A stretch of 25,504 bases of DNA from CAXBNV01 sp963977185 (GCA_963977185.1 CAXBNV010000024.1:1-25504), one strand, 5' to 3'. Shown: positions 6,894 to 14,965, counted from the first letter of the stretch. The notes: a model not told the origin generated them from the letters alone. A program made the numbers and translations.

Positions 6894-8177
6894 ATGTCAA
6901 GTAGTTTAAAATTTGATTATGAAAATCTTTATTCGTCAAATAATGTAAATATTATTGAAACACTTCTAGATAAAAAAGAAACAAACTTTGATGAAATTAT
7001 AGAAATATTCGCTTCTGATGAAAATTCAAAAAAAACTCTTAGCTCATATCTAAAAAAATTAGATATTGAAAAATATAGAGCAGAAAACAACTTAGAACAA
7101 ACAGAAAATAATTTTGTTTGTTCCGACAAAATGTTAGTTACTTTAGTGAGAGGTGAAATATTAACACTAGAGATTTGCAGATTACCTAGATTAATTAAAA
7201 ACAGTGAACAATTTAATGATACTGATATCATTCCTGATCGCTATGAAGAAGAATATAATAATTTGGTTGCCAATAAAAACATAACAAAAGAACTAATCGA
7301 TACTATTATAAAAGCATCTAGTAATTTTATAAATAAAAGCCCAGTTACCCTAACCCATGATGAGGCTAAAAGAAAATTAGAAAAAAATGATCTACCAGAA
7401 TCATTACTAAAAATAGCACTTGAGGAAGGTAAAATTGGAGCTTATTTAAATATAGAGCAACAATATGTCTTTACTGCATCTGTATCAAAATATGCTACAC
7501 AAAGCATTGGATATTTTTGTAAGCTTAATTGCGGTAACCCACACTATAAAACTAGGTACCCTAATTTAGAAAAATTGACTGTAAAAACTATAAAAGAATT
7601 ATACAGTCGTTCTAAAGTTCATATAAAAACCGAAATACAAGGATATCTTCCTGTTGAAACTACAGATTTTGAAACTAAATTTCATCTTGAAAGAGAAATT
7701 AATTCATTCAATGATCGTAATGTAATTAATCTTAAGGATATAATTTACCTGCAAGAAGATATAAATATGATAATAAACGAGAAGACCTGCATCAACGACT
7801 CTCATAAAAATCTAAAAATACAACCAGATATTACTTCTGATAAATCCCAGAAAAGAAAATCGCCTATCACTACTATTAAATTAAATAAACTAGTTTCTTA
7901 CTTTATAAATGAAACAGAACATGATAGCTACTATAAATTTTATAATCTAATGACTAATGATTACTTATACAAAGGTAAAGGTAAACCAAATAATGAAGAA
8001 ACATATAATGAGTTTTATGAAGTTGGAAGAGTATACACCATATATTCTAAAGAAAAAAATAAATATTTAGTTTATTTTAGCTTTAAAAATGAAGCAGGAG
8101 AATATATAGCTAAAAAGCCATATGCTATAGAGAGTTTCAAAGCTAGATTCAGAGCGGTAGGTAACCAGATCAAATAA
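6894..8177 (+). CDS. Hypothetical protein, 427 residues, no recognised domain
   Basis: I do not recognise this protein. It has no signal peptide or membrane segment and is Asn/Lys/Glu rich, so it should be cytoplasmic. The N-terminal 75 residues are helical (IIEIFASDENSKKTLSSYLKKLD). A middle part (about 140-290) includes VTLTHDEAKRKLEKNDLPESLLKIA and two nearby Cys in YFCKLNCGNPHYKTRYP, followed by a possible linker rich in polar residues (about 300-325). A compact C-terminal domain (about 330-427) carries FYNLMTNDYLYKGKGKPN and VGRVYTIYSKEKNKYLVYFSF. The ribosome site is TTAAGGAA, 7 bases before ATG 6894. It stands alone between the GNAT gene and the secreted-protein operon, flanked by possible insertion-element remnants, which fits cargo such as a defence gene, but no motif supports a specific role. 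Confidence 0.6.
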   Translation: MSSSLKFDYENLYSSNNVNIIETLLDKKETNFDEIIEIFASDENSKKTLSSYLKKLDIEKYRAENNLEQTENNFVCSDKMLVTLVRGEILTLEICRLPRLIKNSEQFNDTDIIPDRYEEEYNNLVANKNITKELIDTIIKASSNFINKSPVTLTHDEAKRKLEKNDLPESLLKIALEEGKIGAYLNIEQQYVFTASVSKYATQSIGYFCKLNCGNPHYKTRYPNLEKLTVKTIKELYSRSKVHIKTEIQGYLPVETTDFETKFHLEREINSFNDRNVINLKDIIYLQEDINMIINEKTCINDSHKNLKIQPDITSDKSQKRKSPITTIKLNKLVSYFINETEHDSYYKFYNLMTNDYLYKGKGKPNNEETYNEFYEVGRVYTIYSKEKNKYLVYFSFKNEAGEYIAKKPYAIESFKARFRAVGNQIK

Positions 8178-8215
8178 TAATTTTATTTCATACCATGCAA
8201 ACTGTTATCAGTAAG

Positions 8216-8258
8216 CTAAAATGCCACCCCTAGATAGCGGGCTAATAGCCACTTGACA
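8216..8258 (-). mobile_element. Possible terminal remnant of an IS21-type insertion sequence
   Basis: Read on the minus strand the segment begins TGTCAAGTGGCTATTAGC and continues through CGCTATCTAGGGGTGGCATTTTAGC. Repeated GTGGC(A) motifs near a TGT terminus are typical of IS21-family ends. It is much less AT-rich than its surroundings. A single similar GGTGGCACTTTG at 6754-6765, in inverted orientation, could belong to the other end. No transposase gene is present. The call is from pattern memory only. Confidence 0.3.
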
Positions 8259-8281
8259 AAGTCAGAATAATACCTTAATAT
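8253..8281 (+). promoter_or_regulatory. Sigma70 promoter of the secreted-protein operon
   Basis: A perfect TTGACA (8253-8258) and TAATAT (8276-8281) are 17 bases apart, about 40 bases before the first gene. The -35 box coincides with the terminal bases of the putative IS21-type remnant, so this may be a hybrid promoter made by insertion. Confidence 0.6.
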
Positions 8282-8322
8282 TTTTATCTTATCTTATTCA
8301 TTCCATAAAAATTGCCAAAAAT

Positions 8323-8742
8323 ATGTCCATTTTTTTTAATAATCTTAAGTTACAGTTAATATCTTTTGTGTTATTGATCTTTTCCATAACTTCGTATTCT
8401 GCAGACTACAAAGATAGTAGCAAATTTGTAATTAACAGCACTAGTCATAAAATTTATGTTACATATCATGTCTGTATATATTTTGAGGACAATAGACTCT
8501 GCTCTAAAGATAAAAATTTCACAATAGCCCCAAGCAGCTCATATATAGTTGATAACCAATATCACGATGCTTTTTATGAAATAAAAAAAATATCAAATTT
8601 ATCAGTTGCTAAAAATTTCGCTACTTATGATGACGTTAAGTCTGATCAAGTTAAAGGTAAAACCGCACCATTATGTAACATTAACCATACAGTTATCAGT
8701 CAATACTCAAATTATATTTTTTGTGAGCAAACTGGAGAATAA
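8323..8742 (+). CDS. Secreted four-cysteine protein, first of three tandem relatives
   Basis: The 139-residue protein has a Sec signal peptide (hydrophobic core LISFVLLIFSITSY, likely cleavage after SYSA at residue 27). The mature part begins with FVINSTSHKIYVTYHVC and has four cysteines, Cys51, Cys60, Cys118 and Cys134, which could form two disulfides in the periplasm or outside. The same pattern, a beta strand of the form VxNxTxxxIxVxY then Cys, recurs in the two following genes, so the three arose by duplication. No lipobox is seen. Function is not recognised; small secreted cysteine-stabilised beta proteins are common among virulence-associated, inhibitor and immunity proteins, but nothing decides between these. 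It ends 1 base before the next start. Confidence 0.65.
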   Translation: MSIFFNNLKLQLISFVLLIFSITSYSADYKDSSKFVINSTSHKIYVTYHVCIYFEDNRLCSKDKNFTIAPSSSYIVDNQYHDAFYEIKKISNLSVAKNFATYDDVKSDQVKGKTAPLCNINHTVISQYSNYIFCEQTGE

Positions 8743-8743
8743 A

Positions 8744-9202
8744 ATGAAAAAATTATTTCTATTTATAATATCTTCCGTGATAATGCACAATTCTTCATAT
8801 TCTCTAGAATCATTAATAAAAAACAATGATGTTTATGTATTCAATAAAACTAACTTTCCAATCACTATCAAATATGTTGAATGTACGTATGATTATATGA
8901 CGGGTATCCCAAAAGAATATTGTAGCGATAAAGAAATAACTAAACAAATTACTGGAAATAATGCATTAAATATTGGCAAAGATGTATTTCCAATACCTTA
9001 TAAAGTTAATGGAAAGTTTTTTGCTTTAACTTATTTAAGTAATAATGTAACATCGAAGCGATATACTAATAATTTAGAAACAAATTCTGAAATTAGATGC
9101 CTCTCCCAATTTAAAACTAAAAGAATTCTAATTATCGATGACTACAATACAGTAGATAAAATATTTTGTTATGCTTCTGATTATAGCGGAGTGCAAAAAT
9201 GA
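8744..9202 (+). CDS. Secreted four-cysteine protein, second of three tandem relatives
   Basis: ATG 8744 has GGAG nine bases upstream and starts a signal peptide, MKKLFLFIISSVIMHNSSYS; a longer frame from 8606 would lack one and overlap the previous gene, so 8744 is chosen (152 residues). The mature part has VYVFNKTNFPITIKYVEC and cysteines at 47, 60, 119 and 142, the same spacing as in the preceding protein. Sequence identity outside this framework is low, so the copies are old or fast evolving. It overlaps the third gene by 4 bases (ATGA), which shows one transcript. Function unknown. Confidence 0.65.
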   Translation: MKKLFLFIISSVIMHNSSYSLESLIKNNDVYVFNKTNFPITIKYVECTYDYMTGIPKEYCSDKEITKQITGNNALNIGKDVFPIPYKVNGKFFALTYLSNNVTSKRYTNNLETNSEIRCLSQFKTKRILIIDDYNTVDKIFCYASDYSGVQK

Positions 9203-9633
9203 AAAAAATATTAATAATCCTTTTAATCTTAATCTCATATTCAAGTTTTGCATATGACAAAATTGAAAATACTTACGTTATAAATAATACCAATGAAGAT
9301 ATTGAAGTATATTATCAAAGATGTTCTTGGGAACAAGGGTGTCAAAAAATAGAAAAACTATTTATATGCAGTTATGAAAATGGCGACCATGTTGGTAAAG
9401 TACCTTTTTCAAATTTCTATGACCGACTAAATATTGTCAAAGTAAAATCTTCAACTAAACTTGTTAAATTTGCTTCGCTGCATGAAAACGTGCAATTGCA
9501 ACAGCATGGCAAATATACGTATGACGATATAATGACATGTGCAATCTATAATCCAAGTTATAGAGAACATTTTTTCATCGAAAGTATTATAGAAAACCAA
9601 ATTACTTGTAGAGCGAAAGCATTATTTTCATAA
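9199..9633 (+). CDS. Secreted cysteine-containing protein, third of three tandem relatives
   Basis: The 144-residue protein starts with a signal peptide (KKILIILLILISYSSFA, cleavage likely after residue 18). TYVINNTNEDIEVYYQRC at the start of the mature part aligns with the first two proteins. Cysteines are at 42, 48, 57, 114 and 137, one more than in the other two, so one may be free. The start overlaps the stop of the second gene (ATGA). No terminator hairpin with a T run is seen directly after its stop. Confidence 0.65.
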   Translation: MKKILIILLILISYSSFAYDKIENTYVINNTNEDIEVYYQRCSWEQGCQKIEKLFICSYENGDHVGKVPFSNFYDRLNIVKVKSSTKLVKFASLHENVQLQQHGKYTYDDIMTCAIYNPSYREHFFIESIIENQITCRAKALFS

Positions 9634-9725
9634 TAATTTAAATTATATACCCAATATGAGCTACTTGATTAACAAAACTATTGTCACAGGTACAATGAAG
9701 GCACAGTAAAATATCATGAAGCATC

Positions 9726-9782
9726 ATAAACGTATAATAAACCACTATAAACACCTTCTCAAATCGCCTAAAACAGCCTAAA
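9726..9782 (+). repeat. Helically phased short repeats upstream of the AlpA-type gene
   Basis: ATAAAC occurs at 9726-9731, 9737-9742 and 9747-9752, and GCCTAAA at 9766-9772 and 9776-9782. The starts are 10 or 11 bases apart, one helical turn, so a protein could bind them side by side. They lie 60-120 bases before the AlpA-type regulator gene. An operator, excisionase site or origin iterons are possible. Confidence 0.4.
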
Positions 9783-9844
9783 TTCTTGTATTTTAAATTC
9801 CATTGATATCATTAAGGAATTAATAATATCAAAAGGAGCAAAAA

Positions 9845-10054
9845 ATGCTTAACCCAAAAATCTATTTCATAAAAGATGTAGAACAAATAATCAGAAAAAA
9901 TCGATTAACCCTGCGCAGATGGTGGAACAAAGAGCAATTTCCAAAACCATCTTACATAAATGGCCGCCTAGCATGGCATTCAGAGGTAATTGAGCAATGG
10001 ATATCTCAAAATGTTAAAGGAGTACAACATGAAAAAGCATCAAATACAAAATAA
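9845..10054 (+). CDS. AlpA-type small DNA-binding regulator/excisionase
   Basis: The 69-residue protein follows the AlpA/MerR-like excisionase pattern: a short lead-in YFIKDVEQII, a helix-turn-helix in which RLTLRRWWNKEQFPKPSYINGRLAWHSEVIEQWI reads as recognition helix, wing and final helix. AlpA proteins start satellite prophages and genomic islands by acting on excision and replication genes. It has a strong ribosome site (AAAGGAG, 6 bases before ATG) and its 3' end overlaps the start of the next gene by 26 bases. It begins the replication module, as in P4-like satellites. Confidence 0.8.
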   Translation: MLNPKIYFIKDVEQIIRKNRLTLRRWWNKEQFPKPSYINGRLAWHSEVIEQWISQNVKGVQHEKASNTK

Positions 10055-10418
10055 AATTTGCATACCCACCAAACCAGTAAAAACTAAAGCTAAAGCTTCG
10101 TTATTACTTGATGTCCTACTTAAGGGAGAAATAGTAAATCGTAAAAACTTAGGTGATTTTAAAATTGGTGTTAATAATGATTCAGCTCATTCTCTAGTTT
10201 CAATACTTAGAAATGAAAGACTTATTCCAATTGAGAGCCAAAGGCAGTCTGATGGAACAGCTAATTACTCAATGACTGAATTTGAAATACAACGCTACAA
10301 AGACCCTACTCTTAGACATCAACAGCGTAAAGAAATGAAAGCTCACATTGAAGAAAAAAGAACTAGAAAGATTAACGCCCTCATCGCCAAACAAGAAACG
10401 TTAATCAATAAAATATAA
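10029..10418 (+). CDS. Hypothetical small protein of the satellite replication module
   Basis: ATG 10029 follows AAAGGAG at a proper distance and is preferred to the longer frame from 9990, which would lie deep in the AlpA gene. The 129-residue product is basic. Its middle part, SLLLDVLLKGEIVNRKNLGDFKIG with SAHSLVSILRNERLIPIE, looks like a winged helix-turn-helix in which NERLIPIESQ would be the turn before the wing. The C-terminus is a Lys/Arg/Glu-rich helix. It may be a DNA-binding accessory of the primase encoded 18 bases downstream. No family is named with confidence. Confidence 0.6.
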   Translation: MKKHQIQNKICIPTKPVKTKAKASLLLDVLLKGEIVNRKNLGDFKIGVNNDSAHSLVSILRNERLIPIESQRQSDGTANYSMTEFEIQRYKDPTLRHQQRKEMKAHIEEKRTRKINALIAKQETLINKI

Positions 10419-10436
10419 CCTAAAAGGAATTTTATC

Positions 10437-12860
10437 ATGGAAAATTTTAACACAAAATTACAAAATATAGTAATAGCATCATCTGACAGTGATGTTGTTA
10501 AAACAAACAATTTTCAAAATATATCTGGAGCTAAGCTTCTTTCTAATTTAAAAACAATAAATATAGGCGATAAAGGAGGTAGCCACTTTTTAAGATGCTC
10601 ATTACTTGTTGATAATATAAATAAGTGCTTAGCAAGATCAGATGCAAACACTGAAAGTACATCAAGTATTATTATTATTGACTGCGATTCAAGAATTGAC
10701 AAAGATGGGGTAGAGAAAATAGGAGCCCCAGATCCAGTTAAAATAAGTAATATATTACATAAAAACAATATTGGTCATATCATATATGGCTCTCACTCCC
10801 ATTACACAGGAAATAAAGGATTTCGTTATCGAATAATTCTAATCACTAGTAGGCCTTATACTAAAGATCAACTTTCTCAAACTCTTGAGGAAATAACAAT
10901 TCTCATCAACTCTAATCTTGATAATGAACTATTAGTAAACGCTAAAGAAAACAGTTGTTGGTCACAGGCTTGGTATTACCCACGCAAACCAGAAAATAGT
11001 AAAATTAAAGAATTATATATTGAATATTTAGACGGTAACAATATAGAACCAATTGAACCCAATAAAGCAGAACAAATCTCAAATGCGAAAATTATTCATC
11101 AAAAAAATAAAACTGAGCTACCTATTGATACTTTTAATCAAAAACAAAATATCTCAAACTTATTACGTCAATATGGTTATAAAAAAGTATATGTCAGCAA
11201 AGAATGTGAAAAATGGTTAAGCCCTAACTCAAGTTCAGGTAAGGCTGGCATTACAGTAAAAAACAATAAATTTTTTAGCCACCATAATGATAAGTTTAAT
11301 GATGGATATTGGCATGATGCATTTGATCTTATGCGTATAACAGAAGGATTAACGGAGAAAGAAGCTATAAGAAAAGTTATACAAGATAATTCAGCATCTA
11401 TAACACAACAGCGACATAAACATAATACTAGTATAAAACCAAAACTACATTCTGAAATTTTATCAAATTTAATAAATAAAATATATCCTATTAATTTTAG
11501 AGCTTATGCAAAAATAACTGACCCGCAAGAAAAATTAAAATTGCGTCACTATTATATAGCTACTGTAGAAATAATATTAAATTTAGCAAAAAAACACAAT
11601 TGGGGAATTTGTAAAAATAATGATTTTATATATTTATATAACGGGTCTTATTGGAGTCTACTTGATGATAACGAATTAAAAACATTTTTAGGTGAAGCAT
11701 CTGAAAAAATGGGTGTTGATAAATTTATAGCAACTGATCATAAATTTAGAACCGAATTATATAAGCAATTTATATCTACCGCATACCTTCCTAAACCTAA
11801 ATGCCCTAATGATGTTGTACTAATTAACTTAGAAAATGGAACTTTTGAAATAACTCCAAAAAGTCAGAGACTAAGATCCTTTAATTGCGATGATTTTATG
11901 ACATATCAATTACCTTTTAGATACGATAAAAATGCAACCGCCCCATTATTTGAAAAATATTTAAACGAGGTATTACCTGACAAAGAACTACAAAATATAC
12001 TTGCTGAATACTTAGGATATATATTTATAAAATCTAATACTTTGAAACTAGAAAAAACTTTACTTTTATATGGCCAAGGAGCAAATGGAAAATCAGTTTT
12101 TTATGAAGTTGTAAGACATTTATTAGGTGAACAAAATACTTCTGAATATTCATTACAAAACCTAACTGACAATGCAGGATATCAACGAGCCATGATTGCA
12201 AATAAATTAGTAAATTATGCCAGTGAAATAAATGGCAAACTTCAAGCATCTATATTTAAAAAATTAGTAAGTGGTGAGCCTGTTGAAGCTAGGCTTCCGT
12301 ATGGTAGACCTTTTATAATTAAAGACTATGCCAAATTAGTTTTCAACTGTAATGAACTACCTAAAGATGTTGAACAATCTAACGCATTTTTTAGAAGATT
12401 TTTAATAATACCATTTAATGTAATCATTCCAGAAAATGAACAAGATAAGCAATTGGCCACAAAAATTATTAACTCTGAACTCTCTGGTATTTTTAATTGG
12501 GTATTAGAAGGATTAAATAGGCTACTTTTACAAAAACAATTTACCTTTAGTGAAACAGTAAAACAATCTCGTGAGCAATATGAGAAAGAATCTGACAGTG
12601 TGAAAATGTTTCTTGATGAAAACGATTATCAGCCAAGCTCATCTTCATATATCACAATAAAGGAGTTTTATAGCGAATATAGAGAATTTTGTATCAATGA
12701 TGGTTATATTCCTATAAATAAAATAAATTTCACAAAGAGGCTAAAAAACGGCCAAATTCATACTGAAAAGAAAAATATTGGTAAAGTTGCTTATTGTCAC
12801 AAAGATGATACTTATCAATTAAAAGCTACTTATAGCAAAGCTAGCGGAAGAATAGATTAG
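10437..12860 (+). CDS. Phage/plasmid primase fused to D5-type SF3 helicase
   Basis: The 807-residue protein is of the P4-alpha/D5 type. Residues 76-135 have a primase-polymerase-like part with IIIIDCD (acidic pair Asp82 and Asp84) and YGSHSHYTGNKGFRYR. The middle (about 240-330) has WLSPNSSSGKAGITVKNN. A D5_N region spans about 370-520, including LYNGSYWSLLD. The helicase domain has Walker A GQGANGKS (546-553), an acidic Walker B-like YASEING (594-600) and the sensor VFNCNELP (635-642) with arginines in FFRRF. Such proteins start replication of satellite phages and plasmids at a nearby origin. Ribosome site AAAGGAA precedes ATG 10437. All nucleotide-binding motifs are intact, so the element probably can replicate when excised. 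Confidence 0.88.
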   Translation: MENFNTKLQNIVIASSDSDVVKTNNFQNISGAKLLSNLKTINIGDKGGSHFLRCSLLVDNINKCLARSDANTESTSSIIIIDCDSRIDKDGVEKIGAPDPVKISNILHKNNIGHIIYGSHSHYTGNKGFRYRIILITSRPYTKDQLSQTLEEITILINSNLDNELLVNAKENSCWSQAWYYPRKPENSKIKELYIEYLDGNNIEPIEPNKAEQISNAKIIHQKNKTELPIDTFNQKQNISNLLRQYGYKKVYVSKECEKWLSPNSSSGKAGITVKNNKFFSHHNDKFNDGYWHDAFDLMRITEGLTEKEAIRKVIQDNSASITQQRHKHNTSIKPKLHSEILSNLINKIYPINFRAYAKITDPQEKLKLRHYYIATVEIILNLAKKHNWGICKNNDFIYLYNGSYWSLLDDNELKTFLGEASEKMGVDKFIATDHKFRTELYKQFISTAYLPKPKCPNDVVLINLENGTFEITPKSQRLRSFNCDDFMTYQLPFRYDKNATAPLFEKYLNEVLPDKELQNILAEYLGYIFIKSNTLKLEKTLLLYGQGANGKSVFYEVVRHLLGEQNTSEYSLQNLTDNAGYQRAMIANKLVNYASEINGKLQASIFKKLVSGEPVEARLPYGRPFIIKDYAKLVFNCNELPKDVEQSNAFFRRFLIIPFNVIIPENEQDKQLATKIINSELSGIFNWVLEGLNRLLLQKQFTFSETVKQSREQYEKESDSVKMFLDENDYQPSSSSYITIKEFYSEYREFCINDGYIPINKINFTKRLKNGQIHTEKKNIGKVAYCHKDDTYQLKATYSKASGRID

Positions 12861-12919
12861 TAGTGATAAAAGTGATTATAGTGACGCTCTAAAACAAACT
12901 TTTTTTTAAGGATAATTTT

Positions 12920-13399
12920 ATGAATAAAGAATTAAGCAACCATAAAAATATAGAAAATTTAAAACCAACTTCAAATAAGACAAATCGAGACTTATTTACC
13001 AAAAGAATAATGAAATTAAATGCTTTATCATGCTCTGTTAATTTAAATAATAAAAATGATATTGATAATGCAGAAATAGAAAGCAAGCTAGGCTTAGAGG
13101 CCTTGAATGACAAAAATGGCATTCAGGAAATGCTAGCGGCACAAATGCTTTCTATACATCAACTACAACAAACCTCAATGTGCCTAGCAAATGCTACTAA
13201 CGATATAAGTACAAAGCAATACTTCACCAATACATCTATAAAACTTGCTAACACATTCGTTCAGCAAGCATCTCTTCTTAGTAAATTGCAAGGTGGTACA
13301 GAACAAAAAGTTATTGTAAAAAATATTGAGCTAAATGATGAAAGCCAAGCTTTCTTTGCTAATATTGACCCAACCTCACCTAAGGGATCAAAAAAATGA
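12920..13399 (+). CDS. Hypothetical element protein, 159 residues
   Basis: The protein is helical and polar, with an Asn/Lys-rich N-terminal third and a Gln/Leu/Ala-rich central part (IQEMLAAQMLSIHQLQQTSM, residues about 68-87), likely to form coiled coils. It has no signal peptide. It overlaps the HGG-motif gene by 4 bases (ATGA). In tailed-phage relatives, proteins of this kind paired with an HGG-motif protein lie near small-terminase or packaging genes, but I cannot assign it. The ribosome site AAGGATAATTTT before ATG 12920 is fair. Confidence 0.6.
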   Translation: MNKELSNHKNIENLKPTSNKTNRDLFTKRIMKLNALSCSVNLNNKNDIDNAEIESKLGLEALNDKNGIQEMLAAQMLSIHQLQQTSMCLANATNDISTKQYFTNTSIKLANTFVQQASLLSKLQGGTEQKVIVKNIELNDESQAFFANIDPTSPKGSKK

Positions 13400-13680
13400 A
13401 TTCAAGCTCTTGCACCGAGAAAAAATCTTATGCTTTTAATAAAGCTCCAAGGTGCGGGGCAAAAACTAAGCGTAATAATGGAGCTCATTGTCTAGCTCCA
13501 GCAGTTAAAGGAAAAAGACGTTGTAGAATGCATGGTGGTGCTAAAGGGTCAGGTGCTCAAAAAGGGAATTTGAATGCTTACAAGCATGGTTACTCAACAA
13601 CAGCAATAAAAGAATTTAAGAAATCTATAAAAGACAATATTGAAGAAAGTATACATATAATAAATTTATTTAAAGCATAA
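13396..13680 (+). CDS. HGG-motif small zinc-finger-like phage/satellite protein
   Basis: The 94-residue protein has the pattern RCGAKTKRNNGAHCLAPAV followed by CRMHGGAKGSGAQKGNLNAYKHG. Three cysteines and a histidine (C-x10-C, then C-x2-H) could bind zinc, and the Gly/Asn/His-rich part is the HGG motif of a widespread small protein found in prophages and satellites, sometimes labelled as a glucan synthesis protein without evidence. It is very basic, so nucleic-acid binding is likely. It is translationally coupled to the preceding gene. Its family is recognised; its function is not known. Confidence 0.65.
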   Translation: MNSSSCTEKKSYAFNKAPRCGAKTKRNNGAHCLAPAVKGKRRCRMHGGAKGSGAQKGNLNAYKHGYSTTAIKEFKKSIKDNIEESIHIINLFKA

Positions 13681-13809
13681 CTTATTCTATATAAATCTAT
13701 ATTTCCCTACATAACATAGTGATATTACATATATTATTAAATACATTAAACTTAACTATCTTAATATGGTCATATGAAAATAAGTATTTAGTAATTTAAT
13801 AAAAATGTT

Positions 13810-14817
13810 ATGACTGATTCTATAAATTGCCCTAAATGCAATACAACTATAACCATTAACTTAGATACAATAAAACTAAGATATTATGATGAGCTAAAAC
13901 AGCAAGCCGAAGAGGAAACTTCTTTACAAATAAAAATTTTACAAAAAGAAGTACAAGAAAAATCTGAATTAATTAAGGAAGCGAATGGTTACAAGGCTGA
14001 AAATGAAGAACTTAAAAGAAAATTAGATGAGCAAATATCATTTCAGCATGCAGAATGTGAGCGTCAGCTTACAGAACTGAGAAATAAATTAAATAGTGAA
14101 CATGCTATAGAAATTCAAGCAAAGAAAGAAACCTTAAATAAAATAAGCTCTGAATTAAAAAAAGCTCTGACTACTGCCGAACAAACAACAAGCAAAATTA
14201 GCGGGAATGCTCAAGAGCTTAAAATATTTGAATGGTTAAAGGACAATTTCAAAAATGATGAAATTGAAAAAATAAAACCTGGGCAAAGGGGTGCTGATAT
14301 ACTTCAATCAATATATACAAAAGAAAAAGTATTTTTCGGCAAAATATACTATGAAAGTAAAAATGCAGAAAAATTTGAAAGTAAATGGCTTACTAAACTA
14401 ACTGAAGATATGAAAGTCAAAAGTGCAGATATCGGAGTACTTATAACAAAAGATTATAATCAACAAACAAGAATGCAAGATGGGATATGGATTTGCCATT
14501 ATAATGACTTTCAAATATTAGCCACCATACTTAGACTTAATATAATAAATCAATACAAAGAAGCTATCTTATCTGAAGATAAAACTAATAAACAAGAGCA
14601 CTTATATAATTTATTAACAGATAAAAAAATTCAAGAAATAGTAGCGGTAATTTCAAATGAATTTAAAAAATTAAAAGAAGATTTAGAAAATGAAAAAAAA
14701 TACATGACAAAAAAATGGGATGATAGAGAAAAATATATTGATAAAATAGTTCAAAATACTAATGATATTAAAGGACTTATCAGTGATATCACAAATGTTA
14801 ATATTCCTGATTTATAG
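13810..14817 (+). CDS. DUF2130 protein (coiled coil with PD-(D/E)xK nuclease-like domain)
   Basis: The 335-residue protein starts with a half zinc ribbon (NCPKCNTTITI, Cys7 and Cys10), continues as a long Glu/Lys-rich coiled coil (about 25-125), and has a nuclease-like domain with GQRGADILQ (Asp163) and KIYYESKNAEKFESKWLTKL (Glu182-x-Lys184), the core of DUF2130, related to RmuC nucleases. A second helical tail follows. Typical family members are longer, because the N-terminal zinc part is often larger. Biological role is unproven; the position between a satellite module and an attachment tRNA is that of cargo, often defence genes. ATG 13810 has a weak ribosome site and no good alternative. 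Confidence 0.75.
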   Translation: MTDSINCPKCNTTITINLDTIKLRYYDELKQQAEEETSLQIKILQKEVQEKSELIKEANGYKAENEELKRKLDEQISFQHAECERQLTELRNKLNSEHAIEIQAKKETLNKISSELKKALTTAEQTTSKISGNAQELKIFEWLKDNFKNDEIEKIKPGQRGADILQSIYTKEKVFFGKIYYESKNAEKFESKWLTKLTEDMKVKSADIGVLITKDYNQQTRMQDGIWICHYNDFQILATILRLNIINQYKEAILSEDKTNKQEHLYNLLTDKKIQEIVAVISNEFKKLKEDLENEKKYMTKKWDDREKYIDKIVQNTNDIKGLISDITNVNIPDL

Positions 14818-14965
14818 AAATATAAAACTCTAAAATTAAACTTAGATAGATTTTATCCTATGTTCAATTTATTTTAAATGTACCCCAAAGTGTACCCGAA
14901 CAGAAGTAAATGTTATTAAATATAAGACTAAGCTATTACAACTTATTGATTTGGTAGAAGAATTT
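14818..14965. other. Element end next to tRNA-Thr with TGTACCC direct repeats
   Basis: This 148-base stretch separates the last element gene from the tRNA. TGTACCC occurs twice, at 14879-14885 and 14891-14897, 12 bases apart. Short direct repeats beside a tRNA 3' end are usual arm or excisionase sites of tyrosine-recombinase elements, so this is the probable element border. Confidence 0.4.

Noticed and set aside
8606..8743. Longer start for the second secreted protein
   Set aside because: It would overlap the first secreted gene and hide the signal peptide; ATG 8744 has a ribosome site and gives a proper signal sequence.
9990..10028. Longer start for the small protein after the AlpA-type gene
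   Set aside because: No ribosome site; ATG 10029 is preceded by AAAGGAG at normal spacing.
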